From the NCBI RefSeq assembly GCF_000219535.2, contig NZ_CP007806.1:502001-566000 (forward strand): a stretch of DNA of 64,000 nucleotides. Direction: 5' to 3'. Shown here piece after piece: positions 47,137 to 55,686 of the stretch. Every line of letters begins with the position of its first letter. Positions within the stretch are counted from its first letter, which is position 1. Below the pieces are notes generated by a model. The model was not told where the DNA came from. It ran no database searches and saw only the letters and a program-made list of their open reading frames with translations. The position numbers and the translations under genes were made by a program. This stretch comes from Brevibacillus laterosporus LMG 15441. Its GTDB lineage: Bacteria > Bacillota > Bacilli > Brevibacillales > Brevibacillaceae.

Positions 47137-47194
47137 TGGATTTCATGTAGCTATCATGGCAATTATAGCTTATCAACATGGTGTAGGTGGGTAA
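47090..47194 (+). CDS. Phr-like propeptide, orphaned (pair 3)
   Basis: 34 residues, MKKPLLSLAVSTRLISGFHV then AIMAIIAYQHGVGG. A basic start, hydrophobic core and short tail agree with a Phr-type precursor. GGAGG stands eight bases before the ATG, and the gene overlaps the end of the broken receptor by 47 bases in another frame. A perfect terminator follows 100 bases on. The precursor survives while its receptor is broken. Confidence 0.6.
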   Translation: MKKPLLSLAVSTRLISGFHVAIMAIIAYQHGVGG

Positions 47195-47585
47195 TCGTAT
47201 TAAGTGTGGAAGGAGCCAAGTTATTCTTATTCACCTTCCGATTTTTGGTTAAACATAATATATGTCCCTTAATCATATAGCGCTTGCACCTGTTATGACG
47301 TTTATACGGATGTTTAGAGACCTCCGTATAAACGTTTTTTTATGTTATTTTGATGTCTAGTTCCGATAAAAGATTAATATAAGTATTAAACCATTTTTAC
47401 CGCGTTAACTTTTTATACATTTTTCTCAGTCAGGGTTTTGATGAAAGCTGATGTATAGTTTAATTAGTAAATATTGGTTAATAAGGAAGGGGAATTGATA
47501 ACGAGCTTGAAATCGAAAAGGACAATCCTCATTCCCACAGTACAGGAACGCGTCCTCTTTCCAATCACTACATTGTGCTACCACT
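47195..47585. other. Intergenic region, no supported gene
   Basis: Contains the terminator at 47298. A frame from TTG 47495 (GGAAGGGG upstream) runs 34 codons to 47599 and overlaps the Spo0E-like remnant; it may be the displaced start of that gene. Confidence 0.4.
47298..47341 (+). terminator. Rho-independent terminator of pair 3
   Basis: A perfect 12-bp stem (acgtttatacgg / ccgtataaacgt) followed by seven T. Confidence 0.9.
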
Positions 47586-47768
47586 GTATCACAGAATGAC
47601 GATCTTGAAGTCGTGCGCCAGAAGTTAGTAGAATTATTTATCCAAGAAGGATATTTTTCAAGTCCAGAAGTGCTGCAATTGAGTTAGAAACTGGATGAAT
47701 ATCTCGTTGCAATTAGCTGTCAACGTAGAATAAGCTCTACAGAAAACTACAAAACCCTTTTGAAATAG
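47586..47768 (+). pseudogene. Spo0E-like aspartyl-phosphate phosphatase, interrupted
   Basis: The frame reads DDLEVVRQKLVELFIQEGYF then SSPEVLQLS, a TAG at 47685, and KLDEYLVAISCQRR. Spo0E-family phosphatases, which dephosphorylate Spo0A and delay sporulation, carry LSQxLDxxI at this place, so the TAG most simply replaces a Gln codon (CAG). No start codon is clear. In Bacillus, sporulation control and Phr signalling are linked, so its position beside a propeptide gene is noteworthy. Confidence 0.65.
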
Positions 47769-47866
47769 CCATTTTTCAGCTATTCCCTTCCTTGATTATG
47801 CACTCAGTCAAACTAAGTAAAGATATTCAGAGAGACGATGAAAAAATCTGAATAGGAGGAAATAAT

Positions 47867-48040
47867 ATGCTAGCGTGGAGTGACTCAGACCCTATAGATT
47901 GTTTACGGAACAAAAACAATAATCAGAAATATCGTGACTTTCAAAAGTCAGCAGTCAAGTCTCAAAACAAAAGTCAAACATCACACCAACAGGAGAGAGA
48001 ACCTTTACTCAAAAAAATTAGTTGTGACTACCACCCCTAA
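47867..48040 (+). CDS. Small hydrophilic protein starting MLAWSD
   Basis: 57 residues, MLAWSDSDPIDCLRNKNNN and a Lys/Gln/Ser-rich remainder, no signal peptide. AGGAGGA lies seven bases before the ATG. The first six residues match the micro-ORF at 23641. No family recognised; it may be regulatory or a leader. Confidence 0.45.
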   Translation: MLAWSDSDPIDCLRNKNNNQKYRDFQKSAVKSQNKSQTSHQQEREPLLKKISCDYHP

Positions 48041-48082
48041 AGAGGAAATAGCTTATTTTCACAGAGTTCTGGGGTGGTAGTC
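48025..48082 (+). terminator. Long perfect inverted repeat at the end of the small gene
   Basis: gactaccacccc and ggggtggtagtc are exact complements separated by 34 bases. The T tract after it is poor, so a terminator or another structured RNA role are both possible. Confidence 0.5.
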
Positions 48083-48196
48083 AGAAGTGTGTTTCTTTGT
48101 GTAGTTGTCTCAATTTGATTTAGATAATAATTTCCGCAAAATATTTACAATAAATATCACTGTTGGTAATATTTATTAGAAGAGGTTGTTCTGAAT

Positions 48197-48382
48197 ATGA
48201 AAAAGAAAAAACTTATTACAAGTATCCTTGCAGTTGCGTCTTCAAATAAATCAGAACCTGTAGATCCTCTTAACTATGTTGAACCACTAAGAAATCTAGA
48301 TGTAAGATCAACTGTCGATGAAGAAAGCTTTGTACCTAACCCGTACAATGAACGGTACAGCGAAGAAACGTCCGATCAATAA
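48197..48382 (+). CDS. Small protein of unknown function
   Basis: 61 residues: a lysine-rich start MKKKKLITSILAVASS, then an acidic tail with EPVDPLNYVEPLRNLD and SFVPNPYNERYSEE. The hydrophobic segment is short, so export is uncertain. AGAGG is present about 11 bases upstream and a terminator follows. It might be a further propeptide-like gene. Confidence 0.45.
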   Translation: MKKKKLITSILAVASSNKSEPVDPLNYVEPLRNLDVRSTVDEESFVPNPYNERYSEETSDQ

Positions 48383-48391
48383 GTAATACAA

Positions 48392-48430
48392 ATTCCCCTT
48401 GGATTCTCAGCTCAAGGGGAACTTATTTTT
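48392..48430 (+). terminator. Rho-independent terminator
   Basis: Stem ttccccttg / caaggggaa then a T-rich tract, between the small gene and the lipoprotein gene. Confidence 0.75.
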
Positions 48431-48441
48431 AGGAGGGAACC

Positions 48442-49374
48442 ATGAGATTAATAAGTTCATTCTTTGCGATAACTCTAGTTGCTGTGAGTCTTTTGGGATG
48501 TACCAGTAAAAGCGTGGTAAGTAACAATTCGCTGGGAAACACTGTTGGTAATATCACAAACATGGGGTTCATTAGTTCAAAAGATGATTGGATTTATTAT
48601 GCTAACACATCCGATCAAAATAAGTTGTACAAGATGAGGGATGGAGCAACTCCTACAAAAATAACAGATGATCAAGCCTATGATATAAATGTTGTGGGTG
48701 ATTGGATATATTATCGAGCGCTAGATAAAAGCGCTCTAATGTATAAGATTAAGACGGACGGCACTTCCAAAACCCAATTAACCCAGGAACCCTCAGGCTA
48801 TATTAATGTAGTTAATGACTGGATCTATTACTCGGACTATTCCGGGTATACGCCTGTGATGTATAAGATGAAAACAGATGGGTCTGTTAAGCAACGAATC
48901 ACAGATGACTATTCAGAGCAGCTATTGGTATTGGAGCCATATATTTATTATCGGAATGGGAACGATGATAGTGCCTTCTATCGAATTAAGAATGATGGAA
49001 CAGATAAAAAGAAAATAAGTGATGATAATGTTAACTTTCTAAACTACTCAAATGGTTGGTTGTATTACGCAAACAGTTTGGACGATTTCAAGCTCTATAA
49101 AATGAAGATCGATGGTACACAAAGTACGAAACTAACTGATGATCAAATTAATTCAGTTATTGTTTACAATGATTGGATCTATTACAGCAATTACTCGGAC
49201 CACGACAAATTATATAAAATTAAGATAGATGGTACCAACAAAACAAAGATTTTGGATGATACAGTAGAACGACTAAATATCGCAAAAGGATGGGTTTTTT
49301 ATTGGGAAGGTAGGCAAAAAGCAAATCTTCACCGTGTAAAAACAGACGGAACGAACAAACAGGAAGTTAAATAA
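48442..49374 (+). CDS. Lipoprotein with DUF5050-type repeats
   Basis: 310 residues. The signal peptide ends in a lipobox (VSLLGC, Cys20), so it is anchored outside the membrane. It then repeats a unit of about 40 residues seven times, each with DWIYY or WLYYAN followed by LYKMKTDGT and ITDD; these are the DUF5050/beta-propeller-like repeats of surface proteins in Bacillales. The role is unknown, possibly carbohydrate or ligand binding. AGGAGGG precedes the ATG. Confidence 0.82.
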   Translation: MRLISSFFAITLVAVSLLGCTSKSVVSNNSLGNTVGNITNMGFISSKDDWIYYANTSDQNKLYKMRDGATPTKITDDQAYDINVVGDWIYYRALDKSALMYKIKTDGTSKTQLTQEPSGYINVVNDWIYYSDYSGYTPVMYKMKTDGSVKQRITDDYSEQLLVLEPYIYYRNGNDDSAFYRIKNDGTDKKKISDDNVNFLNYSNGWLYYANSLDDFKLYKMKIDGTQSTKLTDDQINSVIVYNDWIYYSNYSDHDKLYKIKIDGTNKTKILDDTVERLNIAKGWVFYWEGRQKANLHRVKTDGTNKQEVK

Positions 49375-49489
49375 ACCTAAAGGTAAGATAAACAGTTTGA
49401 ATATAATTATTATGTATCAGATGTAAAGATTTTGAAATGAGGAAGTCATTCTTCTCACGATTGATCTGCATCAAGAGTTTCAGGATAAC

Positions 49490-50257
49490 TTGACAAACAA
49501 CCACAATGTTGGGTTTATTCTTGACTCATTATTGGGAACTGCTTATCAGTTTGACGATATCAAAGAAGTAGAATTTTTAATTGATGGTGCACCAATAGGA
49601 TATCTTGATATGTACGATTTCTCAGTTCCTTTTGAACGTCCAAATCCTGAGGTTAAAGAAAAAAATAAGAAACAAAAAGTGTCTCCTATGAGAAATGAGC
49701 CAGATGCTGATCCAGTCATAGTTATTGATCCCGGTCATGGTGGAAAAGACCCTGGATCAATAGGAAGCGACGGAACGGAAGAGGCTGATTTGAATCTTGA
49801 GATCGCAAAAAAACTCAGAGATTATCTCGAAGATAGATTAAATGCCACCGTATATATGACTCGCACAACAGATAAGTATATTGATCTTGATAAACGATAT
49901 GCACTTGCTAATGAAAAAAAAGCAGATATTTTCATTAGTGTACATATCAATTCCAGTTCAAATTCCAGTGTTAAAGGAACCACTGTAATATATCCTAACA
50001 ATCATCATATTAAATTAAGTAGAGAGGCTGCCGATTTTGTCCACAACAGAGTTATCGATGTCCTACGCGACTATAAATCTCCATACGAAGACAACCGTAA
50101 CTTGGCCGTTTTACGTGGAACTAAAATGCCCGCAATTTTGACTGAAACAGGTTTTATATCCAATAGCTCTGATTTGAAATATTTGAAGTCAAACTCAGGA
50201 CAGGATGAGATTGCTAATAAGATTTACAGAGGAGTAAAAGACTGGTGGTTTGATTAA
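49490..50257 (+). CDS. N-acetylmuramoyl-L-alanine amidase with partial GerMN domain, 5'-truncated
   Basis: 255 residues from TTG 49490. The C-terminal amidase_3 domain (about 75-255) has VIVIDPGHGGKDPGS (zinc His), the acidic LNLEIAK segment, SVHINSSS (zinc His) and ILTETGFISN (catalytic Glu), so the peptidoglycan amidase active site is intact. The N-terminal 60 residues match the end of a GerMN domain (DDIKEVEFLIDGAPIG). The frame stays open to about 49,459, reading LLTIDLHQEFQDN, more GerMN sequence, with no start. No signal peptide remains, so secretion is doubtful and the gene is probably a truncated copy. Confidence 0.8.
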   Translation: MTNNHNVGFILDSLLGTAYQFDDIKEVEFLIDGAPIGYLDMYDFSVPFERPNPEVKEKNKKQKVSPMRNEPDADPVIVIDPGHGGKDPGSIGSDGTEEADLNLEIAKKLRDYLEDRLNATVYMTRTTDKYIDLDKRYALANEKKADIFISVHINSSSNSSVKGTTVIYPNNHHIKLSREAADFVHNRVIDVLRDYKSPYEDNRNLAVLRGTKMPAILTETGFISNSSDLKYLKSNSGQDEIANKIYRGVKDWWFD

Positions 50258-50271
50258 AGGAGGAATTTAAA

Positions 50272-50676
50272 ATGAAGCTAATTCCGTTTATTACCTTATT
50301 GCTTTCTTTTTTGTTACTTGCAGCATGTGGAAATCAATCTACTATGAATCAAAATGTCGAATCCACTCTAAAGAATTTAGCTGTTCAATACATTGAAGCA
50401 GAGTATAAAGGTGATAAAGAGTTACTCATGAAAGTAACCGGGGAAGAAGCAAAGAAAGATGTTGAAGAAGATCACCTCAACATCTTTAAAGATCAACATC
50501 TTGATCATATCGTAGATACGAAAATCGAAAAAATTTCCGATACTGAATATAGTTTGGTTGTAACCGTTAGCTCATCTCCAAAAGAAAACGAGCAACCAAC
50601 AAATTACACCGAAAACTTAACTATGACTAAATATAACGAAGAATGGTTAATTACAAAGGTTACTAGAGAACAATAG
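50272..50676 (+). CDS. Small lipoprotein of unknown function
   Basis: 134 residues with signal peptide and lipobox LLAAC (Cys19). The mature part resembles small NTF2/DUF4878-like lipoproteins (IEAEYKGDKELLMKVTGEEA; EEWLITKVTRE). AAAGGAGGAA precedes the ATG, 15 bases after the amidase stop, so the two are co-transcribed. A terminator follows. Confidence 0.75.
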   Translation: MKLIPFITLLLSFLLLAACGNQSTMNQNVESTLKNLAVQYIEAEYKGDKELLMKVTGEEAKKDVEEDHLNIFKDQHLDHIVDTKIEKISDTEYSLVVTVSSSPKENEQPTNYTENLTMTKYNEEWLITKVTREQ

Positions 50677-50697
50677 AAACAAATAGGAAGTTATAAG

Positions 50698-50736
50698 AAA
50701 CCGGTTTTCACCACGTTAAGGGTGTAACCGGTTTTA
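50698..50736 (+). terminator. Rho-independent terminator after amidase-lipoprotein pair
   Basis: aaaccggtt / aaccggtttt arms with an internal accac/gtgt pairing, followed by T-rich sequence. Confidence 0.8.
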
Positions 50737-50927
50737 TTACTAACGTTGGTTAACGACCGTAATGATTCTAATGTGGTATTCACTTCACACCTTTTTATTC
50801 AATTTTTCGGGGGCGGTCGCTCCGGCTAGCAATGATATTAAAAAAATTAGCGGGTGTTAGAATAGGGAAGTATCCCTGAATTTCTGTGGTGAATAGTCTC
50901 CTGACACCATGATATACAGCTACCGAA

Positions 50928-51128
50928 ATGAGTAGGGAACTTGATCTTTCTGTTAGTTATCTAACCGAAAAAAATAACAAGAAGCAGCCATCACTTAAGA
51001 AACTAGAACGCTATGCAAATGTTCAGGGCTTAAAAAAATCTTCAATTCTGCTGTTGACGGAGCAATTGCATAAGGCAGAAAAGACAAATACAAAACGTGA
51101 GTTAATCAGGAGTTTAATGGTTCGCTGA
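50928..51128 (+). pseudogene. XRE-type HTH regulator remnant
   Basis: 66 codons reading MSRELDLSVSYLTEKNNKKQ then PSLKKLERYANVQG. This is the second half of an XRE helix-turn-helix (recognition helix and PSLKxLE) without its first helices, and with no ribosome site. It probably is a 5'-truncated remnant at the right edge of the accessory region. Confidence 0.4.
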
Positions 51129-51258
51129 ATCCCAAGGGCTTTTCGTGTTGCCTATTTTTATAAACCAGAAATAACATATGACTGCCAAACATAACTTGAG
51201 TAGTTTTCCGCATGTAAATCAAAATCGAAAAAGACCTTGCTCTTGATACCTAACTAAA

Positions 51259-52002
51259 CTACCCACAAGTATTCCTTCTATTCGGCTGCAAAACCAGCAC
51301 TCCATCTCCTAACTCCGATAATTTTTCCATCAACGCATCCATGCCATGCTCTAATTTATATTCCATTTCCTCTTTATATAAAGGCAGCAGGAAATAGGCA
51401 GTAACCTTATTGCCATCCTTTGTTGGAATGACGCTGATTTCCTCTTTTAACTGGAAGATAACCACTCCGTTTAACCCAGTTGAATCTGCATATGGTTCAT
51501 AGTCCTGATAATTGGGGATGGTATGTCCATATCCCAACCAGGTATTATACTGATGAGGAAAACGAGCCATCTGCTTCATCAATCTGATCGGCCAATAATT
51601 ACTTTCATCCTGCATCGATTCCTGTGTTAATTCCCAAGAAGCTGGCAGAAACATCATAACCTCTGCTCGATCGATTTGATCATCAAGCTGCTCCTGCACC
51701 TCGTCTGGTATTGTCATTGGTAAATCACTCATACCGGTAGTATATAGGACCCAAAAGGGCTCTTCCTCTGTGGGCTTCAATATATTCACATCAATATGTA
51801 TGGTATCAGATATAATTTCATGAAAAACACTGCTTTCTCTTCCGGGAAAAACTGCTTCAAAATGTTCCACGATTTCCTCTACATATTCCATTGGAGCTGG
51901 AGGAGAATAGCTAGCTGATTCTTCATATTTGTAAATCGTAGTGCCATCCTTTGATTTTTCTCCGTTGTTCTTGCCGCCGAATATCTTTTTTAAAAAATTC
52001 AT
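51259..52002 (-). CDS. Suppressor-of-fused (SUFU) domain protein
   Basis: 247 residues. After a short charged start (NFLKKIFGGKNNGE), the SUFU-like domain spans about 35-230, with YTTGMSDLPMTIPDEVQEQL and MFLPASWELTQE, then LMKQMARFPHQYNTWLGYGH and the C-terminal FLLPLYKEEMEYKLEHG. Bacterial SUFU proteins are common in Firmicutes and often act as immunity proteins or accessory parts of polymorphic-toxin loci; the role here is unproved. No toxin gene is adjacent. Confidence 0.85.
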   Translation of the reverse strand: MNFLKKIFGGKNNGEKSKDGTTIYKYEESASYSPPAPMEYVEEIVEHFEAVFPGRESSVFHEIISDTIHIDVNILKPTEEEPFWVLYTTGMSDLPMTIPDEVQEQLDDQIDRAEVMMFLPASWELTQESMQDESNYWPIRLMKQMARFPHQYNTWLGYGHTIPNYQDYEPYADSTGLNGVVIFQLKEEISVIPTKDGNKVTAYFLLPLYKEEMEYKLEHGMDALMEKLSELGDGVLVLQPNRRNTCG

Positions 52003-52433
52003 CTAACCTTTTCCCCTTTTTTATTATTTGTCTTCAACAAGAAGTCTTCTTGTGCTTCTCATCTTGTTTTGTAAACTAGAGAAGCGTATGCTGTTCTATT
52101 CCTTCTTTACCTATGTATTTCATTTGTGCATGTTAAATGAAGATTATGAAAATATTACAAGAACAAAGCGGACTTGCTTTACATCACATGTTTGCCCACA
52201 CATTTATATTTAAGTAAATGCTTTATAAAATAGCAAGTAAAATGAGGAAATTCATTGTAAAGTTTCACATGAATGACTTGGTGAAAAAATGATTTTCCAG
52301 ATTTATCGTACAGCGCTATAGCCTATACCCTATACCCCGGCAAGAGAAGAGGAGCCGAAAAAAATTTTATAATAAAAGTGAAAGATTAGCAGAAGCTCTT
52401 CCGTCTATACAGTGATAAGGAGGTGGAACACAA
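52003..52433. other. Intergenic region before ECF sigma gene
   Basis: 431 bases, no supported gene. It should carry the promoters of the SUFU gene (leftward) and of the sigma factor (rightward). Confidence 0.5.
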
Positions 52434-52967
52434 TTGGATGACAATGCTGGAGCACGTATTGAACAATGGTTTCTAGCATACAGCACTGATATATATCGTT
52501 TTCTCGTCTATTATACGGGTCGGACGGATATAGACGATCTTGTACAAGAGACCTTTATTCGTGCCCTAAAGGCTATCCATTATACCGAGATTGCAAATCC
52601 CAAAACATGGCTGTTTGCCATTGCTAGAAATGTCGCCATTGATGAAAAGCGTAAGACAAAATTAATAAGCTGGCTGCCGGATATATTCCTGCAGCATCTC
52701 GTTTCACCTGATAAAACACCTGAAGAATCTTTAGAATTAAGCGAGAATAAACGTTTTCTCTATAACATCATCAATCAGTTGAAACGATCTTATAGGGACG
52801 TGCTGATATTGCGTGGTATCAAGGGATTATCTAGTAGGGAGACTGCGGAGGTATTGGGCTGGAGCGAAGCCAAAGTAAATCTCACTTTACATAGGGCGAT
52901 AAAAGCTGTTCAAAAAAAACGGAATGTTCCTGTTTCGGAGGTGATTCAAGATGCCGTCACAAGATGA
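52434..52967 (+). CDS. ECF-type RNA polymerase sigma factor
   Basis: 177 residues. Region 2 is seen as YRFLVYYTGRTDIDDLVQET (about 20-39) and region 4 as YRDVLILRGIKGLSSRETAE with SEAKVNLTLHRAIKAVQ. No region 3, as expected for ECF factors. TTG start after AAGGAGGTGG. It overlaps the next gene by 17 bases, and that gene encodes a membrane protein with a cytoplasmic N-terminus, the standard place of an anti-sigma factor. The signal is unknown. Confidence 0.92.
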   Translation: MDDNAGARIEQWFLAYSTDIYRFLVYYTGRTDIDDLVQETFIRALKAIHYTEIANPKTWLFAIARNVAIDEKRKTKLISWLPDIFLQHLVSPDKTPEESLELSENKRFLYNIINQLKRSYRDVLILRGIKGLSSRETAEVLGWSEAKVNLTLHRAIKAVQKKRNVPVSEVIQDAVTR

Positions 52968-54063
52968 ACAAATGATATTGGAAGAGTTAAATCATTTCCC
53001 CAATCAGAACCTTTCTTGGGAGCGCAAGCAAGTGATAGTAGAAAACATACGAAAGGAGAGAAGAATGATGCAAAAACAAAAAAGACGGAACGCATATTTG
53101 GGATGGGCGGCAAAAGGACTTATCACATGTGTAGCGTTATTTGCTTTTATCTGGATGAAGCCATTCTCTTCTTCAGTAGAAACCTCTTCTTCAATAGGCA
53201 CAACAGGAAATAAGGATGTAATAGAGCAAAAGTATATTACGGCTGCTCAAACAGAAATAAAAAAAGCGTTTGGGATTAATAAGGATTTTCATTTTGAAAA
53301 GTTGGATAAACACACTGATTCCTATACTTTAAAGACAGAGGATCGAAAGGCAATCGTGTGGTTTAAAGCTGGAACTACAGAGGTTATAAGCGTCACGACT
53401 GAATATAATATAGATGAGCTGCCGAATATCTATCAACAATATGTAGAGACAGCACGAAATCGGATTAAGGAAACGAATCTTCATGATAATTTTCAAACGG
53501 TCCGTCTTTATAAAAACAATTCAGGAACAGGCATGACTCTTAAGTCAGAAGTTAAAAACCAGAGGGTTAGTGTCGATCTGAATACAAATAAAGTGATCCG
53601 TTACTCTTTAGATTACAATCTGGATAATGTGGATAAAAAGTATGTGACCATAGCTCAAAAAGCGTTAATGAAACTTTCAAATAAAAATGATTTCTCATTT
53701 AATCATGCAAACAAGGCCTCCGATGAAAAAGAAGATAGGTGGACGCTCTCCAATAAGGAAGATGAGTATCACGACAAATATTCTGTTGAGATTGGAGCAA
53801 AAACAGGTCAAGTGTATAATGTACATTATGATACTGATCGTTATAGTATCAAATCAATAGACGAAGCAATGTCAGTGGGCAAACCGCTCATCAAAAACAT
53901 AACTGGAATAGATGTTACTGGGTATAAGGTTGATGGCGGTGATCATTGGGGAGGCTATGTATTTCAGAGTCCAGGGAAACCGGCCGTATCTATATTTACT
54001 GATAGAGCGATTGATAGAGCGGACGGTGGTAATGTTAGTGGTATCCAAGTCCACGTTCGGTAA
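52951..54063 (+). CDS. Membrane-bound putative anti-sigma/sensor protein
   Basis: 370 residues. About 45 cytoplasmic residues (EEQ..LEELNHFPNQNLSWER) precede one membrane helix (about 51-68), then an extracellular domain of about 300 residues with repeated YVTIAQKAL / YITAAQTEIKKAFGI segments and two PepSY/YcdB-like units. Overlap with the sigma gene and topology support an anti-sigma role; the N-terminus shows no strong zinc motif, so the call is by context. A bidirectional terminator follows. Confidence 0.7.
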   Translation: MPSQDEQMILEELNHFPNQNLSWERKQVIVENIRKERRMMQKQKRRNAYLGWAAKGLITCVALFAFIWMKPFSSSVETSSSIGTTGNKDVIEQKYITAAQTEIKKAFGINKDFHFEKLDKHTDSYTLKTEDRKAIVWFKAGTTEVISVTTEYNIDELPNIYQQYVETARNRIKETNLHDNFQTVRLYKNNSGTGMTLKSEVKNQRVSVDLNTNKVIRYSLDYNLDNVDKKYVTIAQKALMKLSNKNDFSFNHANKASDEKEDRWTLSNKEDEYHDKYSVEIGAKTGQVYNVHYDTDRYSIKSIDEAMSVGKPLIKNITGIDVTGYKVDGGDHWGGYVFQSPGKPAVSIFTDRAIDRADGGNVSGIQVHVR

Positions 54064-54069
54064 ATAAGC

Positions 54070-54108
54070 AAAAGCTACTGACTAGCATACTTTGTCAGTA
54101 GCTTTTTT
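54070..54108. terminator. Bidirectional terminator
   Basis: aaagctactgac / gtcagtagctttttt arms, between convergent genes. Confidence 0.85.
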
Positions 54109-54123
54109 GTCCTTTTGACAGCA

Positions 54124-54480
54124 CTATGTTACTAATTTCTTTTGAATGTTTTTAGGTAGCTTATGAAAAACCAATTCATAAGAATGAGTAATCAGCTTCT
54201 CCCACAATTCAGCAGGAATATCGGCATCTAAATAAATAGAATTCCAATGACTTTTATTCAAGTAGTAACCAGGAATAATCCCCTCATATGTTTCTCGTAG
54301 CTGTTCGGCTCGAGCTGGATCGCATTTTAAGGATAGGATAGGCTTTGCGTTAGAATCTCCACCAAGCATTGCAAACATTTTTCCTCCTACCTGATAACGA
54401 TCTGCTTCCCATTCTGCTTTGTAATCATGAATTGCTCCTGGGTGCTTCAGACAATAGGCTTCCAGTGTGGCTTTTTCCAT
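54124..54480 (-). CDS. MmcQ/YjbR family protein
   Basis: 118 residues. The YjbR/CyaY-like fold is recognised by AIHDYKAEWEADRYQVGGK near the start, ILSLKCDPARAEQLRE and the C-terminal GYYLNKSHWNSIYLD. The family has a DNA-binding-like fold but no defined role. AAAGGAG precedes the ATG. Length is normal. Confidence 0.88.
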   Translation of the reverse strand: MEKATLEAYCLKHPGAIHDYKAEWEADRYQVGGKMFAMLGGDSNAKPILSLKCDPARAEQLRETYEGIIPGYYLNKSHWNSIYLDADIPAELWEKLITHSYELVFHKLPKNIQKKLVT

Positions 54481-54775
54481 GATAAGCTCCTTTCTGCACG
54501 CATTTTTTTCATTTTATCACTCATAGCTACCTTAGATGTAAGGGACTATTGAGTGAAATAAGAGATTGGAGGTATTGCAAGGATTTTATCATGAAAAAGC
54601 AGAAGGCACGAGGCTTGTTGATGCTACATGGAAAAAGTACAAACAGGAGGACAACCTAAGGAAGGAGTAGGATTGGACTATTATCATTTAGTTCATCTTA
54701 TGATCAGCAGAGGGATAAGCTGACCCGTTGTTGAAAGCAATGGGTGGAATGAATTATATTTTGCCTAGGAATGAA
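54481..54775. other. Intergenic region, no gene seen
   Basis: 295 bases; an AGGAGGACAAC tract near 54,645 and an AAGGAAGGAG tract at about 54,660 are not followed by a credible frame. Confidence 0.4.
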
Positions 54776-55057
54776 TCAGGTGGGTAAAGGAATGATTACT
54801 CCAAACACAACCAAATATAAGACAATGTAGACTAGATAAAGATAAACAAGTCTGATGTTAAACCTTTCACAAAACCGCTTAACTGCGTTGGTCAGAAACG
54901 AATCGAAGAATGTAAGGATAAGAAAAAAGATGGATAGCTCAATTATTGATGCAAGATAAAAGTTAGTAAATAGGAAATCGATCCAATAATTCAGCTTTAT
55001 ACATATACTAATAAAAACAAAAAAGATAAACATGGAGTATCTTTTTTCATGGTTCAT
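54776..55057 (-). CDS. Small membrane protein of unknown function
   Basis: 93 residues with three hydrophobic segments (YSMFIFFVFISICIKLNY; YLASIIELSIFFLILTFF; LVYLYLVYIVLYLVVFG). The ATG at 55057 has GGGAGGAAC at good spacing. It follows the secreted-protein gene at 55114 on the same strand, 56 bases away, and may be its partner, for example immunity or export. Confidence 0.6.
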   Translation of the reverse strand: MNHEKRYSMFIFFVFISICIKLNYWIDFLFTNFYLASIIELSIFFLILTFFDSFLTNAVKRFCERFNIRLVYLYLVYIVLYLVVFGVIIPLPT

Positions 55058-55113
55058 ATGTGTTCCTCCCAATTCCTAAAAACGAAAGAGATACTCCCAT
55101 TTTTAGATATGGA

Positions 55114-55686
55114 TTACCACTTTTTTCGGTCTATTTCGTAATACTCTACTTTTTTCGGCTTCTTAAAATTCTCATCTTTGTAATGAACAACAGTTTCGTA
55201 GTAAATATCAGATTGTATGTCAGAATCCTGTACCTTCCAAACCCAATATCCAACATAAGTATCAGCTAATGCTTTTTTACTCCATGCGGAAAGCTTCGCA
55301 ATAGTCCAACCTAATAGTGCCTTTTTTAATTTTTTTGTTGGAATCGGAATCTTTTCTGCCACCCAAGAAACAATAATGTCAGCCATTTCTCTGTGGGCAC
55401 TATGGTCGTAATAATCGTATTTTGGACCATAGACAATTTCTGCACTTCCACCAGGCCCGTCGATGATTGATGTTCGAATTTCATTCATCATGCTCTCATA
55501 CATACTCTCCAATTGATGCTCACTCAATGGATTGGGGCCAGCAAAGGTAACTCCATGGCAGGTGTAGGTATATTCCGTGCTTTGTTCAATAGGAGAAGTC
55601 GTCGTGCTCTCAATTGATGCAAAAGCGGATGTTGTCATGCTTAAGGTAGTAAGAAGTGCCAATAAGCCTAACGAAAATCTTTTCAT
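55114..55686 (-). CDS. Secreted protein of unknown function
   Basis: About 190 residues with a signal peptide (MKRFSLGLLALLTTLSMTTS, cut after AFA). The mature part has a hydrophobic-basic segment WVAEKIPIPTKKLKKALLGW and ADTYVGYWVWKVQDS followed by a lysine-rich tail. The cationic amphipathic middle is reminiscent of antimicrobial or pore-forming proteins, but no family is recognised. GGAGGGTG precedes the start; TTG three bases upstream is an alternative. Confidence 0.65.
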   Translation of the reverse strand: MKRFSLGLLALLTTLSMTTSAFASIESTTTSPIEQSTEYTYTCHGVTFAGPNPLSEHQLESMYESMMNEIRTSIIDGPGGSAEIVYGPKYDYYDHSAHREMADIIVSWVAEKIPIPTKKLKKALLGWTIAKLSAWSKKALADTYVGYWVWKVQDSDIQSDIYYETVVHYKDENFKKPKKVEYYEIDRKKW

